Source of the DNA: Blastomussa wellsi
Lineage: Eukaryota > Cnidaria > Anthozoa > Scleractinia > Plerogyridae
NCBI GenBank assembly: GCA_947652115.1
Contig: OX393572.1
Span: forward strand, 474,501 to 538,500
Length of the DNA: 64,000 nt
Direction: 5' to 3'
Below the pieces are notes generated by a model. It ran no database searches and was not told the origin of the DNA. It saw nothing but the letters and a program-made list of their open reading frames with translations. Below are positions 51,680 to 60,806 of the stretch, piece by piece. Position numbers and translations under genes: made by a program. The number at the start of each line of letters is the position of its first letter. Position 1 is the stretch's first letter.

Positions 51680-54201
51680 ATGGAGGGTGTGTTTGGACGT
51701 CTGCCGCCTTATGCAGTACACAACATCAACCTCAATTCGTTAAATATGGACTTTGTCAACCCCGAGGTGCCCCTGTATGGTGGTAAGTTCCGTTGTATTT
51801 AATCTAACGGGGTAATAATCCTTCATATATTCTCAAGTGAACTTCCTATAACAGATTTTGAGTTCATGCACGCTACCGCAAAGAACATTAGCTAGCCACG
51901 CACAAAATAATGATTTGATACGAGGTTTGTATTGTAAAGTGAATGTTTATTTTCTCTCAGTTGTGTTCATTTTATGGTTTGTCACATGATTTCTCCATTA
52001 GAAGTTTATATCGAACGCTTTCGTGTATGGTTAGTGTTGTTGAGTGTAGCTTTCAGTCTTATCCAGGAAATAGTGCTTACAAAAGCCGAAAGTCGCACAA
52101 GGATGATTTTCCTAACGTCCTAAGTAAGTCGTTCATATCTGAGAACTCAGTGACACAGCAAAGTTGATCCTTTTAATTTGTCTTCTGTTTTTCTGTCATA
52201 ATCCTTCTGCTTATCTCGTTCTTTAAAGTAATCCCTTCCGAGATCCAGATGAACACTTAATTTTCTGAGTATTTCTTGATGTTTGAACAGCGTTCCATAG
52301 CTTAAACATTCTCCTCCCCCAGATCATTTCCATAGCAACGCAGTACATTTTGTACGTGTTTCCGGAAACTCTGAAACAATCTGTAACTTTCTTGTGACAA
52401 GTGACAAATTTTCAATTGTTTTATTTATTTTTCCGGGAGATTGCTACAATAATCGTGTTAGCGTCGAGGGTTGCTCGCGTTATCCTCAACGGACCATTAT
52501 CTCTTCCAAGCAAATTAATAAAACCAAGATAATCTCATAATAACGATCTGCACGAGCAATGTCACGATATGTGAAGGCAGGCCTCCAGCTGAACTGTTGA
52601 TAAAACTGCGAATTTTGATAACAAATCGCTCAGAAGCATTTTGCCACCATTTGGACCAACTGAAGATCAAAATTAATGGCGTTCAACTGGGCAAGGTACT
52701 ATCCCCACTGGGATTGCATTCAATGTTTAGCATCAAGATCATTGATGGAAGGTAATTATTTTCAACGTCTATCACACTGAGTTTGGGAACATTTTCAAAA
52801 TCTTTTATGTAAATCTTAATGCAAAGGTACATCTGAAAGGCCATTTTTTCACCGCTTAACAATTGATTGTAATATTTACCTAGAAAAGTAAAGTGAACAA
52901 ATTCAGTGAAAATGTAAAGCCTGCTCAGTTCAACTTGCTCATAGCTAACTGTTTCTACTCTGAATTTCAGCTCTAGGCTGCCTCTATACTCCCCACTTCT
53001 TAGCAAAACTCAAAAAGAACTTTGAAGTGAATGCGTTTAAAGTAACCGCATATAAGAGGTTCGTCGACGCCCAAAACAGTCACTGCTTTTCGTTTGTTTG
53101 TTCGTTATTTTTTTTCTAGGCCCTTCACGGAAACAGCGCAGAGAGCGAACAACGTTTACTAAATCTCAGCTTGAAATCCTTGAAGAGCTTTTTGCAAAAA
53201 CGAAATATCCTGATGTCTTTATGAGGGAAGAAGTTGCCAATAAAATCAATCTTCCTGAGAGCAGAGTTCAGGTGAGAACGGAACTTCTCATGAAACTGCA
53301 TAAAATAGAATTAATTGTTTTACCTTTGTTGTTGTAGCTTCCGTTTTTCTTCATGACTGTCACTTATGAATTACCGTCAGCCCCCTCTAAAGGATTCTAC
53401 AGGTCTGGTACACTAGCTTATCAACCTCGTTCCCAGGGTCTCTCATCAGAAGAGAGACCCCGGGATCGAGGTTGCTAGTTTATGTTTTGTCCACTTCACT
53501 TCCCGCCTCGATTAGCTCTTGCTAACTGCGGGTTATGGGAAATATTTCCCTTTTTCCATTTTAGTTTACGTTAATGCATTACTTGTTGTTTCTGTTGTTG
53601 TACGAATTGTTATTTTCACTCAATAGTCGCTTTATTGTTTTCGTGACGTTATAAATTAACCAAATAAAAGACCGTTATTATGGAATGTTTTTTAAAGAAA
53701 AATTGTTGTCTCGTTTATTTATACAGCTCTTTCTCCTGTCAGGTCTGGTTTAAAAATAAACGAGCTAAATATCGACAGCAAAGAAAACAGCAACAAGAAA
53801 CAAAAACTACATCAGAAACTGGAAAAGGAAACTCATCCCCTCCCCCACCCCCACAGGACCAAAATAGAGCTTCCGTGAAACTACCAAACAGCTACAATTT
53901 TAGAGGGGTGACCTTACCACAGGATGATATAGCAGAGCTTCTAAAGCAAAACTGTCAAACACTAGCAAGTATCCAGAGACAAGGAAGAAATCAGCCCCCC
54001 AGATCAGAGGATAACAACATTGACAGCTTTTTGGCGGGCATCGCCTCAGCATCAATGCAACCTACTGAGCTTCATCCAAGCAAAGATGGGCAAAGTTTCC
54101 CAAATGTTACCAACATCGCTACACCAATAACAAGCGCAATGGTAATCAACCCGATGATACAGGCCAAATACTTCACGACCGGCAACAATGTAACAATGTG
54201 A
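51680..54201 (+). CDS. otx: OTX-type homeodomain transcription factor, paralog 4
   Basis: The upstream-start isoform uses exons 51680-51782, 53120-53271 and 53743-54201 and encodes 237 residues. The first exon ([24 protein letters not shown]) combines the paralog 2 FGRLPP start with a PPYAV motif like classical Otx. The donor at 51783 (gtaagt) is preferred over a gtggta four bases upstream; both keep phase 1. The homeodomain has Lys50/Asn51, with Asn36 where the others have Met, Lys52 and Tyr56. The tail is Gln-rich at first (QQRKQQQE), has a five-proline run, then [20 protein letters not shown] related to paralog 3. An IWSPA motif is absent. A second first exon lies at 52676-52751. Intron 2 (53272-53742) contains a palindrome at 53422-53474. 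A poly(A) signal is at 54573-54578. Confidence 0.94.
51811..51846 (+). promoter_or_regulatory. Intron-1 block shared with paralogs 2 and 3, with TAATCC site
   Basis: ggtaataatccttcatatat and tctcaagtgaacttcc lie about 30 bases after the first exon and align with the paralog 2 block. TAATCC at 51816-51821 is an OTX-type site at nearly the same place as ataatctttcc in the other two genes. Confidence 0.45.
52676..52751 (+). CDS. otx: Alternative first coding exon (Cys-type N-terminus), otx paralog 4
   Basis: ATG at 52676 opens a 25-codon frame ending in phase 1 at GAAG followed by gtaatt. It encodes [18 protein letters not shown] followed by ASRSLMEG. Compared with paralogs 2 and 3, the M-x-F-x-W start, the C-x2-C-L-x-SR core and the ME-G junction are kept, while the first Cys of the triplet is lost. 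Spliced to 53120 it gives a 228-residue protein. It starts 893 bases after the end of the upstream first exon, against 894 in paralog 3. As the most diverged of the three, its preservation is the best evidence that the exon is real. Confidence 0.65.
53422..53474. repeat. Palindrome CAACCTCGTTCCCAGGGTCTCTC in intron 2 of paralog 4
   Basis: The arms at 53422-53444 and 53452-53474 are near-perfect inverted repeats with a 7-base loop (atcagaa). The outer arms match the small palindrome at 16441-16465, so this is a dispersed fold-back motif. Confidence 0.6.
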
Positions 54202-54572
54202 CATGTTTTAGCTGGCTTTTCCTCGTGAAGGTTGCAGCGCTTCTGATATTTAAATATCATTAAGTGATCAACTTCAGTGACTAAACGATTATTTTACTCA
54301 CGACCACAAAATGCCTCGTCGCGTTGAAAAAGGCGAACGGCAAACTTAAAAAAGGCGAGAAAATGTTGATTCGATCACTTTTTCTTTTGTTCGCGTTTAT
54401 CGGTTTGGCTTATTTGAATAGCCTTATCTGTGCTCACTGGCGTTATTCATTGGCTAACGTAACATCTGAGCTACGATACATGGAGTATATCTCCTTTTAT
54501 AAGTACAGTGACTGTCTGCTTTTGCAAACAATTATTTTCTACCAAAACTTGCCCAACCAGTTTTAATTCTTC

Positions 54573-54578
54573 AATAAA
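54573..54578 (+). terminator. AATAAA poly(A) signal, otx paralog 4
   Basis: AATAAA occurs about 370 bases after the stop codon of paralog 4. It is the first canonical hexamer downstream and a plausible 3' end signal. Confidence 0.4.
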
Positions 54579-55341
54579 ACTTTTTGCAACAAAATAATAT
54601 GTTAACTCAGCCAGCCAGAGTTTGTCGGACGTCCCTTTTTCTTTTTAATCAGAAAGAAGACATGCATTTTAATTAATTATGAAAGATTCAGCCATGAACG
54701 AACACATCGCTGAATAACGAACACTGACAATGACTTCACTGACACTTCATACATTCTTTGCTTCAACGATATTGCCTTGACTGCTCTTAGCGCCTTTGGC
54801 CTTTTGTCATCAACATTACTTGTTTTATAGTACTAAATTTTGGAACAAAATATGATTATTTTCTTATGTCCAACTTAAGTGACGGTAATTGATAGCCACG
54901 GGGTTTATTTTAGAAAACAAATTAGCAAAATGTTAATATCGTAGTTTTATCATTATGCGATCAGGAGAGACCTAACAGTCTTCAATTCTTGGTTTGCACG
55001 TGACGTCAGAAAAAACTAAAATTAAAAATTTTGAGTTTTCAGCTCCATCAGGTAAAAGTCATTTTAAACATATATCTGCTTGCCTGTTTTCAGCTCGGTA
55101 GACGGCTTTGTTTTCAATACAGAACAGTTTGAATTTCAGATTTTTCACAATGCGTGACATCGGCATTGTTTCTACGTAACATGTTACGTGCACGAAAAGA
55201 TCGATTCGCCTTGTGTTTTCGAGTTCTGAGTAACCGATATGTCGAGGGAAGTGTTTATGCGAATGTTTTCAAGTTTAACAGCGAGAAGAAACGTTTTGAG
55301 AGAGCCAAACTAAACTCCAGATGTTTCCACTGGTTTCCGGC

Positions 55342-55380
55342 CGCCATGTTGGAGTCCCTCAGAGGGGCTCCAACATGGCG
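55342..55380. repeat. Palindrome CGCCATGTTGGAG...CTCCAACATGGCG
   Basis: Thirteen-base perfect arms flank tccctcagagggg. It sits inside a longer dispersed repeat. The open frame at 55154-55411 runs across it and is an artefact. Confidence 0.55.
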
Positions 55381-55744
55381 TCTCCATACTAAACACTATA
55401 ATTTTCAGTGATACACTTCGTCGAATAACTCCAGTTCGGAATATCGTACATCCCCGAAACTTTGGCACGTTGTTTATTTATTACTCTTCTACGATATTTC
55501 AATTTCTTGACTCAATTTATTGAATGGTAAGCGATTTTATTTCTTGCGTGCGTGAAACTTGCGTGATATTTGCGTGACGTGAAAACCACCAATAAAAATG
55601 GCCTTACTAACTTTGCTGCTTTTAAAAAGGAAAATAAAGTTTCCTGGTGAGGCTATTTTGTTAGTACGCGCGTTAAAACTTCAAGTCAAATTTCGTAGTC
55701 GTAGTCGTCCTCGTCGTAGAATCTAAACCTCTCTAATTAATGTC

Positions 55745-56310
55745 TTGCCTAAGAACACGAATTCAACACAACGTATTGACTTCTGCCACGGCTGGATACT
55801 TTCTCTGCAACTAAAGATAAATGATAATTTAAATTGTAAATCTAAAAATCTAATTTATCTTATTGAATGTAAGAGGTACACAAAACAGAACATCGGAGAG
55901 ACTAAACGCCAGCTACACGAACGCTTTGGCGAACATCGTCGTTCCATCCAGAATCACCATCAGCTTATCAAGCCCACTCCTGTTTCTGCACATTTCAACC
56001 AACCTGGCCACTCCATTGACCATCTACTTTTAACTCCCTTGGAACTTATTCACAACAACCGTGACTCCGTACAAAAAGCACGTGAGGCACATCTCATAAA
56101 CAAGGCAATGACACTTGAGCCGCTTGGTATTAATAGACGCGGTGAACAAAATTAGACTATTTTTAACCTATCATAGCCTCTTATTTTATATTTCAAAGCT
56201 CTTATATGTAACGGTCATTTTGTATTTTTTGCATTCATTTTTTAAGCCCCCGTAGAAGGTTTGTTTTTCAAACCGAAATATCGGGCAAATATATTGTACT
56301 TACTTTTATG
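55745..56310 (+). mobile_element. Penelope-like retroelement fragment: GIY-YIG endonuclease end
   Basis: The frame 55745-56155 (136 codons) has no good start and is truncated at its 5' end, with reverse transcriptase missing. It encodes the C-terminal GIY-YIG nuclease typical of Penelope-like elements: CKSKNLIYLIEC (GIY strand), NIGETKRQLHERFGEHRRSI (YIG strand and catalytic Arg helix), SAHFNQPGHSIDH, KAREAHLI with the expected Glu, and GINRR at the end. The Tyr of YIG is replaced by Asn (QNIGET), which suggests decay. The frame is otherwise intact to its stop. About 100 bases downstream is aaaccgaaatatcggg, a likely part of the element's 3' end. In life the nuclease nicks target DNA for retrotransposition; this copy should be inactive. 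Confidence 0.85.
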
Positions 56311-56411
56311 TAATTTCATTTCTGTTTAAATTTTTTTTCTCTTCGCCGTGGGGATCAGTCAACCGTTTTTTGCACAGTATCTTGCCTTTGTAACCCGTTA
56401 TATATATATTA

Positions 56412-56483
56412 GTCTGTTCCAGGCTCTCAGACGCGTATCCTTTCTTCGCGAGCCCCGCTAATCTAGGAGCCTTGAACAGGCTA
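56412..56483. repeat. Small fold-back with CTGTTCCAGGCTC ends
   Basis: tctgttccaggctctcagac and the complement of ggagccttgaacaggc form imperfect inverted ends around a 35-40-base centre. Confidence 0.45.
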
Positions 56484-57310
56484 GTTATTATGTAAAAGCT
56501 GCTTAAGCTTTTTAAAACTCATAAGGCTTAAAATAAGAGCATTTCTCCGAGTGTGTGGGTTGGTATCGGAGTGGCCTTTTGATAGAATGTTTCGTATGCC
56601 ATGCATACAGTTCGAGATGTTGGCGTAAAGGCTGGTAACATCTAATAAGACTGTAATTGCATTCTGTGGGACTTTCGTCCTCTCTATGAAACTGATGAAG
56701 TCTTTTGTATCTTTGAGGTAAGATTTCTGTGATTTGGCTTTCGGCTGAAGGATGTAGTCTATAAATGATGATATTAGTTCTGTCTAATCCCGGGTTAATC
56801 CCCGCCCAAAGGATAGCACAATGTTCCAAATGAGGCTAATGCCCGGCATACCGAAGCACAGTGTATGCACCTAATGCCCCGCTAATCCCCGCATAGTCTC
56901 GGGGTTGGGGGGGGGGGGGTTACATTGACTCAGACTGGTGCATTAGTATGGAGACGCAATATTTTTGTCCTTCCGTGGGACCCAAATACGGCTGCCGTGA
57001 TGCACGAAAAACCATCTGGAATTTAGTTGTGCTATAATAGCGAATACTTTTGGCTCATGAGCTATTATACTTCCACATACACACCACTTATTATATCTGA
57101 AATGCTCAATCATCTGAAGATCTAAAGGATAGTTTTATTTCTAAACAGGCAAAACAGTCTTAATTATCACGGTTCTCAGTTTGATGTAACATACGGGTAC
57201 TATCGAGCTGAAAATTTGCGAAAAGATATATTTTTAGTTAGCCTTACACCTAGCGGCACCGAAAATTTGGCGTGCCTTGCGAATTTTGATTTCAGAATTT
57301 TAATATTCTT

Positions 57311-57379
57311 GGTTACATTTAACCTCTGCTTTAGACACTTTATTTGTGCTCAATTTTAATTTACTTCCCATATGGACCA
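57311..57379. repeat. Duplicated segment, copy 1
   Basis: ggttacatttaacctctgct followed by ttagacactt and aattttaatttacttcccat recurs at 58093-58170 in the same orientation with a small insertion and few substitutions. The roughly 780-bp interval contains the possible exon at 57619-57808. Confidence 0.65.
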
Positions 57380-57618
57380 CAGGGACGGCGGAGCGTATTT
57401 GAAAGTGGGGGGAGGGGGCGGCGGCTTGAAAGCGATCGCCAGGGGCGCGAGTTTGTAGGGGGCGTCTTTGAAATCTAGAGGATCGGAAATGGTATTTTCA
57501 ACGTTCTCTATGATATATTTCTTAAAAAAAAGACAACCTGGATAACTGTAAAAAGACAGGTACTTTTTGTGCTACAGCAATATTTTGGAAGTTTGTAAGC
57601 TTGATACATATTTTTCAG

Positions 57619-57808
57619 TCTTCCACGATGTATTCCGGCTTTAGTACACTTACCTGGGTTTTTACACAGGCTCCCCGTGTGTGGAAGAATGCGCGTAAGG
57701 AAGTACGTAACCACGAACAGCTTCCGACACGTTTTGAACAAGATTGTAGCTTTGTAAATTCGGTGTCACTAAATGAAGCAAGTAGCATTCAAGAACTTGT
57801 TTCATCTG
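57619..57808 (+). CDS. Possible coding exon of an unrecognised gene
   Basis: A 190-base block has a good acceptor (catatttttcag) and a usable donor (atctg then gttagt). One frame is open throughout, giving MYSGFSTLTWVFTQ from ATG 57628 and later FVNSVSLNEASSIQELVSS. The composition is not repetitive, unlike its surroundings. I do not recognise the protein and see no neighbouring exon to pair it with. It could be part of the repeat that carries the 57311/58093 duplication, or chance. Confidence 0.2.
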
Positions 57809-58092
57809 GTTAGTGCCCTACGTATTTTACGTCTTTTTTCAAATAACTATTGAGCATGAATTGAATTAACGTTAACGGAAGTATTTTGTTTGCCAATAAC
57901 CTCATCTCGGCAGATAATCTGTGGTGAATCGGACTTTTTCCTTTTACGTTTTCCTTTTTCTTTAGTATTTACATTTTCCTTTTTTCATTATTTCTTAGCG
58001 TGACAGTGAAGACCACCGATTGAACAACTCGTGAATATAAACTGAAAGGCATGAATAAAAAATGAGATAAGAAAAAAAAGTTCCTGTGTTTT

Positions 58093-58170
58093 TTGTTACA
58101 TTTAACCTCTGCTTTAGATACTTTTCTGCTGGTATTTGTGCTTAACTTTAATTTACTTCCCATATGAACC
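58093..58170. repeat. Duplicated segment, copy 2
   Basis: This is the downstream partner of 57311-57379 (tgttacatttaacctctgct, tttaatttacttcccatatg). The two copies may be direct repeats left by a local duplication or flanks of an insertion. Confidence 0.65.
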
Positions 58171-58246
58171 AGTACTCAACAGACATGAGTAATCTCTGTC
58201 ACGCTATTTAGTGTGCCTCATATGTGAAATTGAGTGTAACTAATGT

Positions 58247-58304
58247 GCGAGCCCGCGAGCCGGAGCCTCGAGCCACGAGCCGCGAGCCTCTCTTTGCGAG
58301 CCTC
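58247..58304. repeat. GAGCC-type minisatellite
   Basis: Variants of cgagcc(t/g/a) repeat about nine times (gcgagcccgcgagccggagc, cacgagccgcgagcctct). It is a GC-rich short tandem repeat in AT-rich DNA. Confidence 0.6.
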
Positions 58305-58656
58305 CGTTTTTCGCCATAATTTTAGCTTTTTGCTGAAATTTAGATGCAAATTTACCGACAAGCGATCATGTTAAGGATAAGAAAGTGATCTGCCTACAAC
58401 AGTTGCACCTTGCAATTTACCGCATAGATCGCGTGACAAGACACTTCATCAGGTGGGAAAGAAATGAACTCTTGTTTTAGCTTCTTGTGTAACCATTCTG
58501 TAGGGGTTCCTTAATTTTCACTGACTTATTGTTGGGAAACGAAGAAGAAAAAGAAAAAAAAAATAATCGCCGCATTCAACGGGGCTTAAGTTCGTCGATC
58601 AGAATGGAACTGGTGCTTCCTTGTGGTATCGGTTTCAGACGAGACAAAAGACTAAT

Positions 58657-59000
58657 GGTGGATTTCCACTGTCGCGTAATTTTTTACGTGCGTAAATAAA
58701 ATCATAGACGATGTATGGAAAACTTGCGTGTACGTTTACGCTAGTCGTTCATACATTGTCTCTAAATTTTTTTACGCACTTGCGTTTACGTGCGTAAAAA
58801 AATTTAGAGACAATGTATGAACGACTGGCGTAAACGTGTATGCACGTTTTCCATACATTGTCTCTAATGGTGGATTTCCACTGTCGCGTAATTTTTTACG
58901 TGCGTAAATAAAATTAGAGACGATGTAAGGAAAACTTGCGTGCACGTTTACGCAAGTCATTCATACATTGTCTCTAATTACGCGACAGTAGAAATCCACC
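58657..59000. repeat. Compound fold-back MITE, TIR GGTGGATTTCCACTGTCGCG
   Basis: The outer ends ggtggatttccactgtcgcg and cgcgacagtagaaatccacc are inverted repeats. A second left end begins at 58869, so a complete copy (58869-59000) sits next to another that has one left end followed by a mirrored body (gcgtaaaaaaatttagagac). The body contains recurring tacattgtctctaa and tttacgtgcgtaa. Confidence 0.7.
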
Positions 59001-60556
59001 TTAAGAGGCAAGTAAATTAGGAAATGAAAGCTAGTCTAGAAAAGAATAGAGTGCCAAATTAAACGAAGATTATATAAACCATGCTGTTTTCTCTTTGCAT
59101 GAACTCGACCCTTTGTCACTGAAGATACCACAAAGAAGCACAAGTTCACTTCCGATCACTTAAGTTAAGCCCTGTTTGGCAGGGTTAGTATTGGGATGGG
59201 TGGCAGACAGGAATATTAAACCCTGTTGTTGGCTCTTTTCAGACAGTCTTTTTCCATTTTCAATGAATATATCAGTACAGTGAAATTTGAAGTCCTTCTT
59301 TTGTCCTTGTAAAGGCTTCTTAATTTACACTTTGTTGTGTAATCTTCCCAAAACCCGTAATCAAATTAACGATCGTCCAGTCTTGTTGTAGTTTCTTGTT
59401 ACTTCTTCGACATTTTGTTGGGCAATAACAATTTAATACAGGGGAAGGATATTATTGAAAGAAAGAAAGAAAAAAAGAAAAGGCGAAAAAAGGTAATGGT
59501 TGGAACTTGACTTGTGACTCGAACTTGACTCGTGTTATGAGGAAACTCGCTCTTCATAAACTATTAAAATAGGACGGAAGAGCGAATGGATATACAGAAT
59601 GACAAATGAACAAATGTCACCAACATAGGAGTCGCAAGCCTGCCAACCCGATTTTTTCTATAAAGTACTTTTCACGTTACCGGTACTTATTTTGCCGGTA
59701 GGAAAACAAGGGGGTCCATGGACCCAGTCCATAGAGGGGGTCCATGTTTTGTCCTCTCCCAATCAATTTGTATCTCACAGCAACCGCTTCGGCGACTAAA
59801 AATGGAAACAGAGCTTTCTTCCGCTCTGCCGTTCGATGTTATATCTTAAAATTGATATTTGGTTTATAACAAGAGATTTTTTTCTGTTACTTAATTATGT
59901 AGAAATGACCCGAGCGCGTTTCCTTTTGGTCGCTTCGCTTTTGTCGGGCCAAAACTGAGAATTTAACACAATAAACGAGAAGGATGAAATTTAAATTTAA
60001 TATATAGTATTATATATAAATACGTATACTAGCATTTTATGGGCCTCTAAAGTTGATCCATATTTTAACTTGTCACAAAACCCAAAAAACCCGTTATTTT
60101 CGGCAGGTCATCACGGATATTCAAACTTTGAAACAAGGCATAAATTTTGCACTTTTAGAAAGATAAAAGGTCCTTCTTCGAGTTCTCAAATTTCAAGTTT
60201 GGATTCTTCTCATTGTTGTGTACGACCTTGCTGAAGTTGCTCTATTTTTTATTGCTTTTACGGTAGGTTTATCCGCCGACTACCCGCATTTAAAACTTTT
60301 CGATTTTTCAGAAAAACGAAAAAACTATAGAACTTTCTGATATTATTACTGGAAATAGTTCACCAAAGGGGTCCCTGAGGTAAAATAAAATGAAATTTGA
60401 AATTTTCTTCCTGTCGTCTAATTCTTCAAATTTTGGGTCATCAGCACTTAAGCAGGTGTCTACGTGCAGATAGTTGAATATTAAAAAGTAACGAACAAAG
60501 GCTTGTTAATTTTTTGCTTAAAATTAGTCGAAACACCTGCTAACGGTTTGGCATTA

Positions 60557-60570
60557 GTTGCCAGGGAAAC
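60557..60570 (+). promoter_or_regulatory. X-box (RFX site) in the promoter of the right-edge gene
   Basis: GTTGCCAGGGAAAC fits the palindromic X-box form GTTRCC-N(1-3)-GGNAAC bound by RFX factors, which is characteristic of ciliary gene promoters in animals. It lies about 240 bases upstream of a good donor at 60807 that fits a 5' UTR exon. Position, orientation-independent symmetry and exact half-sites make it more convincing than a random match. Confidence 0.5.
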
Positions 60571-60579
60571 CAGACAGCC

Positions 60580-60806
60580 GTTATAAGCAGCAAAGTGTGT
60601 TGCAGTTTAACTTCATTTTCAACACAGTATATTTCAATTTGGTTTTATGAAGATTTTAAAGTCTAAATTAGTTATTCTTTTACTCGCGGAGGAGGCAATT
60701 ACTGTAGAAGCCGAAAAGCGGTTTGCGATTTTTTTCTCGAGTGGAAATTGATTATTTGAATATCCTGTTATCGCCGGAAATAAAGAAAGCGGTCAGTACT
60801 TTTAAG
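60580..60806 (+). other. Probable 5' UTR exon of the right-edge gene, with a short uORF
   Basis: The end is set by ttttaag followed by gtaagg at 60807. Its start is approximate, downstream of the X-box. Spliced to the acceptor before 62141 (tatcttgcag), the coding frame at ATG 62154 meets an in-frame TAA near 60781, so 62154 is the first usable start. A 34-codon upstream ORF (60647-60751) lies within this exon and could lower translation. No transcript evidence was available. Confidence 0.4.

Larger units (their letters stand above)
54202..60556. other. Region between otx paralog 4 and the right-edge gene
   Basis: The first 380 bases are the 3' UTR of paralog 4. A dispersed repeat appears to span about 54.96-55.48 kb, containing the palindrome at 55342-55380 (cgccatgttggag / ctccaacatggcg). 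The Penelope-like fragment, a fold-back at 56.41-56.48 kb, G-rich repeat DNA at 57.38-57.46 kb, a duplicated 70-bp segment, a GAGCC-type minisatellite and a compound MITE follow. From 59.0 to 60.5 kb only low-complexity A/T DNA and the exact palindrome gggtccatggaccc near 59.71 kb were noticed. Confidence 0.5.

Noticed and set aside
54324..54566. 80-codon frame with a membrane-like segment after paralog 4
   Set aside because: It lies in the 3' UTR just before the poly(A) signal, has no ATG start and shows no family match.
55154..55411. 85-codon open frame
   Set aside because: It crosses the 55342-55380 palindrome and lies in dispersed repeat DNA.
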